Shown here piece by piece: positions 36,468-45,381 of a stretch of 64,000 bases of DNA (position 1 is its first letter; each line of letters starts with the position of its first letter). The position numbers were made by a program, and so were the translations under genes. The notes under the pieces are model-generated. The model did no database searches. It was not told the origin of the DNA and saw nothing but the letters and a program-made list of their open reading frames with translations. Source of the DNA: Gammaproteobacteria bacterium (GTDB taxonomy: Bacteria > Pseudomonadota > Gammaproteobacteria > Pseudomonadales > Pseudohongiellaceae); assembly GCA_009692305.1 (NCBI GenBank), contig SHZK01000001.1, positions 1-64,000 of the forward strand, in the 5' to 3' direction.

Positions 36468-37490
36468 TCAGTTGCGCTCCAGGACCCCCTGATCGTCGCC
36501 TTCATGGTAGGCGTGTACTTCGATGGTGACGTGATCCAGTTGTATGTGTTGCGCCAGCCGGGTTTTGTAATAACCCGGTGATCTGGGTGCGCGCGACACG
36601 ATGGTTATCGTCGCCGCATGCACATTCGGACCTACAGTCCATACATGTAAATCAACGACGCGATCAAGCTGGTCCTGCTCCATGAATGCCCGAATCTGTT
36701 GCCGCATTGACCCTGACACCTGCTCATCCAGCAGCACAGCACTGGAGGAGCGCAACAGGCCGATAGACCAACGTGCTACCAAAATCGCACCGACGATGCC
36801 CATTAATGGGTCCATCCAGATGGCGCCGGTATATTTGCCTGCCAGCAAGGCAAAGATGGCTAACAGTGAAGTGAGAGCGTCAGCCAGCACGTGCAGATAG
36901 GCCGACCTGAGATTGTGGTCTTGTTGTTCATGATGGTGTTCATGATGGTGCTCATGGGCATGAACGTGCGGCTCAGTTTCAACGTGAGCGTGATTATGCT
37001 CATGACTGTGATGATGATCGTGCTCGTGGCTATGATCGGCCCCGAGGATAAACACAGAAGCGCCATTTACAAGCAGGCCAAATATCGCCACCACGATGGC
37101 CTGATTAAAGGCAATGCTGACGGGATCTAGCAATCGTAACAGGCTCTCCCAGGCCATAAGGGCGGCGAACACGGCCAGCAAAATAGCGCCGGTGTAGCCG
37201 CCCAAAGTATTCACCTTGCCCGTGCCAAAGCTATATCGCATGTTATGGGCATGACGGCGGGCGTACACATAGGCAAAGGCATTGATGCCCAGTGCCACAG
37301 AATGGGAGGCCATGTGCAAACCATCGGCGAGCAAGGCCATGGAGCCATAGATTATGCCGGTCGTGATTTCCACCACCATCATCGACGCCGTCAGAGCGAT
37401 GACGATAAAGGTTCTAAATTCGCCCGGTCGCTTTTGATCCTGGCCAAAGCTGTGGCTGTGGCGCCAGCGCTCCAGCAATTCTTCCTTCAT
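36468..37490 (-). CDS. dmeF: Cation diffusion facilitator, DmeF-like, with His-rich loop
   Basis: 340 aa from ATG 37490 (MKEELLERWRHSHSFGQD), which fits the DmeF N-terminus with its WxHSHxF motif; a frame to 37535 is open. Six TM helices with the metal-site residues in ALLADGLHMASHS (DxxHM) and HVLADALTSLLA (HxxxD). Between TM4 and TM5 lies a long His-rich loop (DHSHEHDHHHSHEHNHAHV, and more), typical of Co/Ni/Zn exporters. The C-terminal cytoplasmic domain is present. It exports divalent metals, with Co2+ or Ni2+ most likely by family. Confidence 0.9.
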   Translation of the reverse strand: MKEELLERWRHSHSFGQDQKRPGEFRTFIVIALTASMMVVEITTGIIYGSMALLADGLHMASHSVALGINAFAYVYARRHAHNMRYSFGTGKVNTLGGYTGAILLAVFAALMAWESLLRLLDPVSIAFNQAIVVAIFGLLVNGASVFILGADHSHEHDHHHSHEHNHAHVETEPHVHAHEHHHEHHHEQQDHNLRSAYLHVLADALTSLLAIFALLAGKYTGAIWMDPLMGIVGAILVARWSIGLLRSSSAVLLDEQVSGSMRQQIRAFMEQDQLDRVVDLHVWTVGPNVHAATITIVSRAPRSPGYYKTRLAQHIQLDHVTIEVHAYHEGDDQGVLERN

Positions 37491-37678
37491 ATAGCAAATA
37501 TCCTTAATTGCAGCGATTTTTATAGCACGAACCACCGGGTCAATCCACGCGGCTGTTTATGCGACATTATGACACAGCGGGATTGCATGGTTTATTGCGC
37601 CCGAGCTCTGTTATATTAATCGTCATCGCTACGCCCTGAAATCATATCAATTACTGCCATCAGAGACTGACCCCCCCC

Positions 37679-38257
37679 ATGAAACAACTAATGACCTGCG
37701 CCGCACTACTGCTCACGCTTTCTCCTTTTGCAAATGCCGTCGAAGAAGTTGACCCAGCCCTGGCTGCCATTACCAACTTCCGCCAATACAGCCCGAATTT
37801 CGCCAGCGCCGGGCAGCCGACCCTGGAACAATTAACCACCGTCAAGGAAAACGGCTTTGAGCGCGTCGTCTACATCGCGTTTACCAACAATCCTAATGCC
37901 CTAGCCGACGAAGATCAGGTCGTGAAGGGGCTCGGCATGGAATACATGCAGATTCCGGTAGACTTTAACAAACCGTTACCCGATGACTTCTATGCGTTCG
38001 CCGATTCCATGCGTCGCAATACCGACAAGAAGACCCTGTTGCATTGCCAGGTGAATGCACGCGCCACGGCCTTCAGCTTTCTGTATCGGGTAATCTACGA
38101 GAATGTGCCAGTCGCGGAAGCAAAAGCAGACATGAATTCGGTGTGGCAGCCAAATGAAGTGTGGCGCGATTTCATCTTCACCGTGTTGGCGCAGAATAAT
38201 ATTTCTCCGGAATGCCCGGAGTGCGATTGGGCGCCACCGCCGCCACGGGCGCAATAG
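37679..38257 (+). CDS. Exported protein tyrosine phosphatase-like protein
   Basis: 192 aa with a signal peptide (to about residue 20, FANAVEE). Residues ~35-150 resemble the DUF442/beta-lactamase-hydrolase-like phosphatase fold (FASAGQPTLEQLTTVKENGF; later LLHCQVNARATAFSFLY). The P-loop reads HCQVNAR, spacing Cys and Arg by four residues rather than the five of classical CX5R phosphatases; related proteins share HCQxNxR, so activity is uncertain. Eight consecutive C directly precede the ATG with no Shine-Dalgarno sequence. Confidence 0.75.
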   Translation: MKQLMTCAALLLTLSPFANAVEEVDPALAAITNFRQYSPNFASAGQPTLEQLTTVKENGFERVVYIAFTNNPNALADEDQVVKGLGMEYMQIPVDFNKPLPDDFYAFADSMRRNTDKKTLLHCQVNARATAFSFLYRVIYENVPVAEAKADMNSVWQPNEVWRDFIFTVLAQNNISPECPECDWAPPPPRAQ

Positions 38258-38285
38258 ACGACGTTGCTGCTGGTTGACCGTGTCT

Positions 38286-38322
38286 TGAAAAAATGAAATG
38301 GGCGTCCCTTCAGGGAACGCCC
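38286..38322 (-). terminator. Weak minus-strand terminator candidate
   Basis: GGGCGTTCCCT-ga-AGGGACGCCC on the minus strand, followed by ATTTCATTTTTT. The loop is tight and the U tract interrupted. It could back up the stronger terminator at 38384-38425. Confidence 0.4.
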
Positions 38323-38383
38323 GCTAGCGAACGAGTTGGTTAAGATTCGAGCGGCATAATTACTCCATGGAATTGGCAGGCAT

Positions 38384-38425
38384 AAAAAAAGGTGAGTCCA
38401 TTACTGGACTCACCTTTTTGTTTTT
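38384..38425. terminator. Bidirectional rho-independent terminator
   Basis: GGTGAGTCC-attact-GGACTCACC, a perfect 9-bp stem flanked by an A-run and a T-run, so it works in both directions. It lies between the PTP-like gene and the convergent copper-monooxygenase fusion gene. Confidence 0.88.
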
Positions 38426-38453
38426 CTAGCTGGACTAACTGTTCAGTCGAGTA

Positions 38454-40307
38454 TTAATCAGAACCGGTCTGGTCTGTGTACTTCCACTCGTAGAAACCCA
38501 TGAACATTTCTTCCCAGCTTTGTTCGCCCCAGATTACTTCAGCATTTGGATCCGGGCTGAAATGATTCTGGGAAGAGTTGTCGTATGCACCTGTGGCTAT
38601 GATTTGGGTGCCAGCAGGAACACGCAGGGGCTCTGCCAGTGCGTGAGACAACTGCCAGTTGAATGAATAGGCGGGTACTGATAACAGAGTTTCTTCGCTG
38701 CCGTCAGGGTACTTCGCTACAAACTTCATGCGCTTGCCACGGAAATGCATATGGGGCATGAGGCTGTAAATCTCTGCTTCCTCAGGTACATTCAGCGTAA
38801 TCTGCATTTCATGATCTTTTGCTTGAGCAGGGATCTTGATCTTGAAATCGTTGGCAACGCCGCCAGCCATACGTTCTTTCGGCACTTCGCCTGCTGCGTA
38901 GAAGTAGATACCGATTTCAGTCGCATCCACTGCTTCCTTGCCGGAAGTTGTGTAATGCATCTGCAGGTTCAATTTGGAACCGGCTTTCAGCAGGCCACCA
39001 ACACCGGGAGGATACAATGAGATGCTATTGCCTGGTGCATAACCAGCGACTGAGGCTGAATCAGGATCAGAGCCGCCACCGATAAAGGAGCTGATATCAA
39101 TTTCAGGGAAGTCATTGAAAATTTCCACGATGCCACTGGAACCGCCAGCGACGCCCGCAGCAAATAATTTGGAACGCAGTGCCTGCGCTCTTTCCGGTGA
39201 CAGCTTGGCCATCGCGTCCATCAGGAGTTGATTCATGTCGGGGCCGCCTTCCGGTGGTACGACAGTGGTGATGATATGGTGCAACACTGATGGCTCACCG
39301 GGAACCACTTCGCTGCCGCGAATCCATACATCTTTTTCCAGACCCAGATCGATCGGGATGGTCATGTAGTCTACGACACCAGTCGCTGGAATTGACTGTG
39401 GTGGAACAGTCACAATCAAGTCAGGTTCGCCGAGTGACCATTTTGTATCCGGCCATACCAATGCAGTCAGGGGATCGTTTTCGCTGTCTACAATCGCGCC
39501 AGCATTGATCCAGTGCACGAGCTTCTGCATTTCTTCATCGCTAAGATTCATTTCATTCTTCATCTTGCGACCGACCTTATTGTCGATTTGGCCTGGAGGC
39601 ATACGCTTGGTCAGTACCACTTCGCGAATCATTGGTGACCAACCTTGCACAGCCAGATTGTTATTCATGGCGAAAGGAGCGATGCCGCCTTCGCGGTGAC
39701 ATTGGGCACAGTTATCCGCGATGATCGGGGCGATGTCTTTTTCGTAAGACAGATTGCCGTGTGCGGCTGCGGCCTGGAATGCAATAGCAGGGCCGTTGGC
39801 CGCTACGGTTTGCAATTCGGGATTGGCGCCACCCAATACTGCCTTGATGGTGTTTTCCAGCTCAGTGGAGACGGGGCCGCGGTAGAGCACTTCAAAGTTC
39901 TTGGGATTGTATACAACAGCTTGATCCAGCTGGCTGATACCCAGCAGCTCGGTAACAAGTTGGGTGTCATCCATCAGCACCGGCAAGTTCAGGGTACCGA
40001 TATCACTGGCTACCGCCGCACGGTCGGTCTGCAGACCCGGATTCATCAGGAAGAAGGTGATGCCTTGCTCGGCATAGCGAGCATGCAGGTCCTGGATTGC
40101 GGCAACGGCAGTGGCAGCAGTCGCGCCATTGGCCTGAGGCAGAATCACGATGGCATTCTGGTCGTCGTACCAGGCCATATGGTGAAACACACCTTGATGA
40201 TCGATCAGCGCAAAGTCACCGACTCTGTCGCCGGCCATTACGGCATTGGTCAGCAATGCGCACCCTGCGGTTAATATAGACAGAACTGCAAATCTGGAAT
40301 TTTTCAC
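38454..40307 (-). CDS. Redoxin-like / cytochrome c / copper type II monooxygenase-like fusion protein
   Basis: 617 aa from a GTG at 40307 that has AGAGGGA 7 nt upstream; an ATG at 40358 is possible but weaker. Signal peptide to about residue 25. Residues ~27-160 have an AhpC/redoxin-like fold without an obvious CxxC. A haem site CAQCH is at 200-204. The C-terminal ~330 residues carry the copper-ligand pattern of peptidylglycine/dopamine monooxygenases: HH (VLHHIITT), a lone His (LQMHYTTSG), HxH (PHMHFRGKRM) and a late Met (EEMFMGFYEW). Such proteins are annotated as ascorbate-dependent monooxygenases. The haem could feed electrons to copper in the periplasm; the substrate is unknown. Confidence 0.82.
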   Translation of the reverse strand: MKNSRFAVLSILTAGCALLTNAVMAGDRVGDFALIDHQGVFHHMAWYDDQNAIVILPQANGATAATAVAAIQDLHARYAEQGITFFLMNPGLQTDRAAVASDIGTLNLPVLMDDTQLVTELLGISQLDQAVVYNPKNFEVLYRGPVSTELENTIKAVLGGANPELQTVAANGPAIAFQAAAAHGNLSYEKDIAPIIADNCAQCHREGGIAPFAMNNNLAVQGWSPMIREVVLTKRMPPGQIDNKVGRKMKNEMNLSDEEMQKLVHWINAGAIVDSENDPLTALVWPDTKWSLGEPDLIVTVPPQSIPATGVVDYMTIPIDLGLEKDVWIRGSEVVPGEPSVLHHIITTVVPPEGGPDMNQLLMDAMAKLSPERAQALRSKLFAAGVAGGSSGIVEIFNDFPEIDISSFIGGGSDPDSASVAGYAPGNSISLYPPGVGGLLKAGSKLNLQMHYTTSGKEAVDATEIGIYFYAAGEVPKERMAGGVANDFKIKIPAQAKDHEMQITLNVPEEAEIYSLMPHMHFRGKRMKFVAKYPDGSEETLLSVPAYSFNWQLSHALAEPLRVPAGTQIIATGAYDNSSQNHFSPDPNAEVIWGEQSWEEMFMGFYEWKYTDQTGSD

Positions 40308-40603
40308 GGAATAATCCCTCTGGTTTGAATGCAAAAATGAATGCAATCGGTCAGACATAAAACTGCTCGCAAGTGTACTGATCTAAAGTAAGAATGCAGC
40401 ATTTTTCTTAACTATTTGTTACCAACCTACCCAAAATCAATGCGACCCAGTATTCAGCAGGGTTAACGAGGATTGTGTTGGGAATTTAGTTTTTGAGAAG
40501 GATTAAAACGCTGGTGAACTTAGTTACTGACTATTGCAAGCCAACGTTAAGACAAGCAATGTCCCCTTTAGGTATGCTTGCACTAACACCAATATCGATT
40601 GTC

Positions 40604-40609
40604 TATAAT
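40604..40609 (+). promoter_or_regulatory. Perfect -10 box upstream of the antiporter gene
   Basis: TATAAT at 40604-40609, with TTGCAC 20 nt further upstream as a poorly spaced -35. Transcription would begin near 40616, which argues against a TTG start at 40609. The gap 40308-40603 shows no gene or clear repeat. Confidence 0.4.
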
Positions 40610-40626
40610 TGATTATAAAGGCAGTT

Positions 40627-42417
40627 ATGGAAACAGTTATGGAAACGGAAAGTCTGCTCGTGAATACGCTGTACTACCTGTCCGCAGCAGTTATTGCTGT
40701 ACCACTTTTCAAGAAGCTGGAGCTGGGCTCTATTCTCGGTTACCTGTGTGCAGGCATGGTGCTTGGGCCGCATCTGCTTGGCGTCATTGATGATCCCGAT
40801 GAAGTTCTGCACTTCGCTGAACTTGGCGTAATCCTGCTGCTGTTTATTATTGGTCTGGAGCTGGCGCCAGACAAATTGTGGGATATGCGCGTCAATATTT
40901 CAGTTATCGGCGGCAGTCAACTGCTGCTCACGGCAAGTTTGCTCGGTCTGATTTTCTGGCTATTCGATCTCACTCCTGCCCAGGCCGCGATCCTCGGGTT
41001 AACTCTGGCGCTATCTTCGACTGCCTTCACCATACAACTGATGAGCAAAGAACATATTCTGGCGCCACCGCTGGGCCGCAAAGGCTTCGCCATCCTGTTA
41101 CTACAAGATCTGGCGGTGATACCGATTCTGATCCTGGTCGAAGCACTGGCTCAGAGCAACGGCAGTGAGGCTGCGGCGCTACCCTGGTATGTCGGAGTCG
41201 GCGCCGTACTACTGTTATTGCTGTTTAACCGTTACGCTCTAAATCGGTTGCTAACACTGGTGGCGCAGACCAATACCCATGAAATTATGACAGCGGCAAG
41301 TCTGTTGATTGTCATCGGTGTTGCTGCCCTGATGGATGTTATCGGGTTGTCGATGGGACTCGGCGCATTCATCGCGGGCATCATGCTGGCGAATTCAAAT
41401 TTCAGGCATCAGCTGGAATCAGACATCGAACCCTTCAAGGGTATTTTGCTGGGACTATTCTTTATTGCGGTGGGCATGACCCTGAATCTGTCATTGCTAC
41501 TGGAACGGCCATTGCTGATGCTCGGAGCCGCGATTGCGCTGATCGCCATCAAGGCGCTTGTCATCGTCGGTATCCTGCGTGCACAAAAAGTGCCGTTCAA
41601 GGAAGGCTTTCAGTTGGGTCTGATGCTGTCCCAGGGTGGTGAGTTTGCGTTTGTGGTCTTGTCGTTGGCCGCCCAGCTCAGTTTGTTTTCTACAGAACTG
41701 GCGCAGCAGTTCACACTCATCGTTGGCTTGTCGATGGCTCTCACTTCGCCGCTGGTGATGTTGCATCGCAGGCTGTGGGGTTGCCGCAGTGAGAAGGTGC
41801 CCGAGCAGGACGCGCATTGGGACACTCATGATCCGGAAGTCATCATCGCCGGATTTGGCCGTTTCGGTCAGATCATAGGACGCATGTTGCAGGCGCGCCA
41901 CGTGCCATTCACTGCCATGGACAAGGATCCAGCGCATGTTGAATTCGTGCGGCAGTTCGGCAACAAACTATTCTTTGGCGAACTCTCGCGCCTGGACTTG
42001 CTGAAGTCCGCCGGTGTGGCCTTGGCAAAAATCCTGGTGGTCGCGATCGACCACGCAGCCGAGTCCTTGCAGATGATAGGCATGGCGAGAGAGCAGAATC
42101 CAGATATCAAGATCATCGCGCGGGCCATTGATCGTTCACATGCCTATCAGCTGCATCGGATTGGTGTCGATAGTGTGATTCGCGAGACTTTTGCCAGCAG
42201 CATTGAGGCCGCTACCGATACGCTGAAGAAGCTTGGTTACAGCGAGGGTCAGGCGCTGCAGACGGCGCAGATGTTCAGGAAACACGATGAGGCCTTGCTG
42301 CTGAAATCCATAGAACATATGGATGATTTTTCCGAGCTGCAGAATTTGACCAAGCAGGGACGGCTCGAGCTCGAAAAATTATTCGAGGCTGACAGCAAGA
42401 ATCAATTTGCTGCCTGA
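40627..42417 (+). CDS. CPA2 monovalent cation:proton antiporter, KefB/KefC-like
   Basis: 596 aa from ATG 40627 (AAAGG 5 nt upstream); the ATG at 40639 (METESLLVN) matches the KefC start equally well, and the two lie in a 12-bp tandem repeat. About 12-13 TM helices (residues ~5-385) with GYLCAGMVLGPHLLGVI near the start and the LSQGGEFAFVVLS motif. A cytoplasmic RCK/TrkA-N domain from ~400 (IIAGFGRFGQIIGRML). Glutathione-gated potassium efflux in Kef; the KefF/KefG partner is not adjacent. Confidence 0.92.
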   Translation: METVMETESLLVNTLYYLSAAVIAVPLFKKLELGSILGYLCAGMVLGPHLLGVIDDPDEVLHFAELGVILLLFIIGLELAPDKLWDMRVNISVIGGSQLLLTASLLGLIFWLFDLTPAQAAILGLTLALSSTAFTIQLMSKEHILAPPLGRKGFAILLLQDLAVIPILILVEALAQSNGSEAAALPWYVGVGAVLLLLLFNRYALNRLLTLVAQTNTHEIMTAASLLIVIGVAALMDVIGLSMGLGAFIAGIMLANSNFRHQLESDIEPFKGILLGLFFIAVGMTLNLSLLLERPLLMLGAAIALIAIKALVIVGILRAQKVPFKEGFQLGLMLSQGGEFAFVVLSLAAQLSLFSTELAQQFTLIVGLSMALTSPLVMLHRRLWGCRSEKVPEQDAHWDTHDPEVIIAGFGRFGQIIGRMLQARHVPFTAMDKDPAHVEFVRQFGNKLFFGELSRLDLLKSAGVALAKILVVAIDHAAESLQMIGMAREQNPDIKIIARAIDRSHAYQLHRIGVDSVIRETFASSIEAATDTLKKLGYSEGQALQTAQMFRKHDEALLLKSIEHMDDFSELQNLTKQGRLELEKLFEADSKNQFAA

Positions 42418-42552
42418 AGTGACTGCGTGCAATGACCAAGTGCGACAGCGCGAGCAACGATGGCCCGCAGTATGCAGGCCAGCAGTAAAAACGGGCACTG
42501 GCATTCACCCCAGGCCCAGAATAAAACCAATAGCTACGAGGCTTAGACCACA

Positions 42553-44172
42553 ATGCGCAATGCTTGCCTACCGGCAGTGACCAAATTCAGCAGCTACTCC
42601 AGCGCTCTAGCTGCCGGCTGCGCGCTCGCAGCGAGCGTGCTGATGGCAGTACCAGTGCAGGGACAAACTGAAGCCTGGTTTGGTATACAACTGCCACCCG
42701 CTACCGCGCCCGGAGGTCTGCCGGTGGCTATAGGCGACCGCGGCCCGGCGCCCGCCGTGGTGCCCGTCGGTGAGGCCGGCTTCAGGGAATTGGAGGGTCG
42801 CCGTATTGCCTATGATCTGGATCGGATCGTGGATTTTTCACGCCAGAGTTTACAGAGCAAGGAACTGGGTGGTGACCAACTGTGGGGTCGCGTCAGTGGC
42901 TTCTATTCTGGCGAAACCACGGTGCGTTGGGCGGAAGAACGCCTGCTGGATGCCGGCATCAAAGATGTGCGTTTCCAGCGTTTCGATCAGGCTGCCGATG
43001 CATCCTTGTGGATTCCCGAGCGCTGGGAAGTGCGCTTGCTGGGCAATGCCGCTTTTGGCGAGGGCAGCAACGACGTTATTCTGGAAACGGCCATGGCCTT
43101 GGCGCCTTCTACCATTGCCGGCGGTGAGCTGACTGCGCCTGTGGTGTATGTGGGCAAGGCAAGCAGTGCGGAATTGATGCATATAGATGTTGCCGGCAAG
43201 ATTGCCTTGCAACATGTTACCCCACAGGCACATCTGGTTTTCGAACGAGACAGCGCCGTGCCAGCCGCGCGCGACTTGTTTGCCCGTGGCGCTGTCGCCG
43301 TAATTACATTGGTGGATCAGCCCGGCAATGAACGGGTGCGCGATTTCAGCGATTGCGGTGGACCCTGTTTCAATCTTGGCGGCAGGGACAGCTGGTTCCT
43401 GCAGCGGGTGCTGAATGCCGCCGCCAATGCTGGCAATGCGGCCCAATTGAGCATGCGTCTGCAATTGCAGAGCAAACAGCATAGCGGGCTCACGGCGACC
43501 AATGCAGTAGCAGTCATACCAGGGCGTGGCAGCAATGAGACGATTGTGATAAATGCCCATGCCGACGCCTGGTTCGATGGTGCCGGTGACAATGCCGATG
43601 GTCTGGCGGTACTGCTGGCCTTGGCGCGTCATTTCGGCAAGGAAGAACATCAACTTACTCGCACCCTGGCTTTTGTCGTCAGCGCCGGACATCACACACC
43701 TGGATTAAATGGCCCGAGCAATGCTGTGCGCATGAATCCCGATGTATTTCAGAACGCCTTGCTGGTGTTTAATCTGGAACACGTGGCACAGCGCAATATC
43801 GTGCCCGCACGCTTCGAGTTCGAAGACGGCTATCGCGAATTCACCGCGGATTCCACCGAGGCACCGATCGTTGCCGGAATTACCAACGAAGCACCGTACC
43901 TGCAGGATTTGTTTACCCAGGGCGTAGCCCGTTATGGCACCAATTTTATGTCCAGCAATTCCACCATGGCCAGCGGCGAAGGCGGTGGTTATCGCGCAGC
44001 CGCTGTGCCGATTGTGACCACAATGCAATCTCCACCCCTGTATCACACGAGCGGTGAAGTCACTGCAGTGATCTCGGTACCCGGATTGGAGCGTATGGCA
44101 AGATTCATGGCGTTTTTTATCGAGCAGGTAGACAGGGCGGATCAAGATTTGATAAACCCTCCTGCGCGTTAG
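42553..44172 (+). CDS. M28-like exported peptidase with PA domain and altered active site
   Basis: 539 aa with signal peptide (to about residue 38, VPVQGQTEA). A PA-type insert lies around residues 190-270. The M28 core shows the metal-binding HAD (336-338) and the GAGDNADG region (Asp 346), but where M28 enzymes have the catalytic GAEE, this protein has SAGHH (377-381). The usual NLDM is NLEH (Glu 409), and the last His is in PPLYHTSGEV. So most metal-ligand positions are plausible, but the general-base Glu is absent. It may be a variant peptidase or a non-catalytic binder. Confidence 0.8.
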   Translation: MRNACLPAVTKFSSYSSALAAGCALAASVLMAVPVQGQTEAWFGIQLPPATAPGGLPVAIGDRGPAPAVVPVGEAGFRELEGRRIAYDLDRIVDFSRQSLQSKELGGDQLWGRVSGFYSGETTVRWAEERLLDAGIKDVRFQRFDQAADASLWIPERWEVRLLGNAAFGEGSNDVILETAMALAPSTIAGGELTAPVVYVGKASSAELMHIDVAGKIALQHVTPQAHLVFERDSAVPAARDLFARGAVAVITLVDQPGNERVRDFSDCGGPCFNLGGRDSWFLQRVLNAAANAGNAAQLSMRLQLQSKQHSGLTATNAVAVIPGRGSNETIVINAHADAWFDGAGDNADGLAVLLALARHFGKEEHQLTRTLAFVVSAGHHTPGLNGPSNAVRMNPDVFQNALLVFNLEHVAQRNIVPARFEFEDGYREFTADSTEAPIVAGITNEAPYLQDLFTQGVARYGTNFMSSNSTMASGEGGGYRAAAVPIVTTMQSPPLYHTSGEVTAVISVPGLERMARFMAFFIEQVDRADQDLINPPAR

Positions 44173-44215
44173 TCCGCGTTTCCTCAACCATTCAGGCAAT
44201 TGAGATAATTTTTAA

Positions 44216-45241
44216 ATGACCAAAGCTGTACTTTTGCTCAACCTCGGTACGCCCGCAGCACCCACCACGAAAGGATTGCGTGATTTCTACAAATATTTTT
44301 TTGCGGACCCATACGTGTTTGACATGAATCCACTGGGCAGGTGGATGTTGCGCAATCTGATCATTCAACCGTTTCGTGCACCGAAAACTGCGAAGGCTTA
44401 TGCCAGTATCTGGATGGAGGGTGGTTCTCCTTTAAAGGTATATGCCGATCGTCTGCAACAGAGTGTGCAGGCAGCCTTTGCAGCGGCTGGTGATGATGTC
44501 GTGGTGTTAAATGGAATGGCCTATAGTGCGCCATTTATTGGCGAGTCGATGCAGGCGCTGGAAGCGCAGGGTGTGAGCGATATCCTTGTATTACCGTTGT
44601 TTCCCCAATATTCCACCGCAACCACTGCCTCGGTATTTCATGGTGTAAAGCAGGCCGCTGCACGCTGGCGGGTCGCGCCCCAGCTGCGTTTTGTAAATGA
44701 TTTGTATGCGGAGCCGGAGTTCATCGCAGCCTGGGCACAATTAATCAGGCAACACCTGCAGCCTGGAACGGTGGATCATGTGATCTTTAGTTATCACGGG
44801 CTGCCTGAGCGGGCGATTACCAAGATTGATACAGCGGGTGTGTGTCAGTTTGGAAACTGTTGTCAGCGTATCTCGGACCAGAATCGGCTCTGTTATCGAG
44901 CGCAGTGTGTGGCAACCACAAACGGCGTCGTCGATACACTGGGCTGGAACAGTGATTTTTATTCGCTGGCATTTCAGTCGCGCTTTGGGCGCCAGGTCTG
45001 GATTCAACCTTACCTGGAGCAACACATACTCGAACAAGTGCAACTCGGTCGAAAAAGAATCGCCATAGTTACTCCGTCTTTTGTGTCTGATTGTCTCGAA
45101 ACAATCCACGAAATCGGCATCGAATACCGGCATCAGTTTGAACAGGCCGGGGGAGAATTTTTTCAACTGCTGCCGAATCTGAATGACGATGCGCAGTGGC
45201 TAGCCGCTGTGCACCAGATTGCCCGCAAACGTCTGGTTTGA
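44216..45241 (+). CDS. hemH: Ferrochelatase
   Basis: 341 aa. Inserts Fe2+ into protoporphyrin IX, the last step of protohaem synthesis. Start AVLLLNLGTPAAPTTKGLRDF, the PLFPQYSTATTASVF motif, catalytic His in FSYHGLPERAI, and the C-terminal TPSFVSDCLETIHEIGIEYR with the conserved Glu. Cysteines in CQFGNCCQRI may relate to the iron-sulfur site seen in some ferrochelatases. It serves the many c-type and haem proteins in the window. 43 bp after the M28 gene. Confidence 0.96.
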   Translation: MTKAVLLLNLGTPAAPTTKGLRDFYKYFFADPYVFDMNPLGRWMLRNLIIQPFRAPKTAKAYASIWMEGGSPLKVYADRLQQSVQAAFAAAGDDVVVLNGMAYSAPFIGESMQALEAQGVSDILVLPLFPQYSTATTASVFHGVKQAAARWRVAPQLRFVNDLYAEPEFIAAWAQLIRQHLQPGTVDHVIFSYHGLPERAITKIDTAGVCQFGNCCQRISDQNRLCYRAQCVATTNGVVDTLGWNSDFYSLAFQSRFGRQVWIQPYLEQHILEQVQLGRKRIAIVTPSFVSDCLETIHEIGIEYRHQFEQAGGEFFQLLPNLNDDAQWLAAVHQIARKRLV

Positions 45242-45381
45242 CGGTCATCCCTCAAATTCAATCAAATTGCTCTGGTTATGTATGCTATCGTACATCCCCT
45301 GAACGTTGCCGGGTGCCCGTCGTACTGCATCATCATGACACCTTCAGCAGCCCTGGATGGCATGAGTTATAGCAAGATTCG

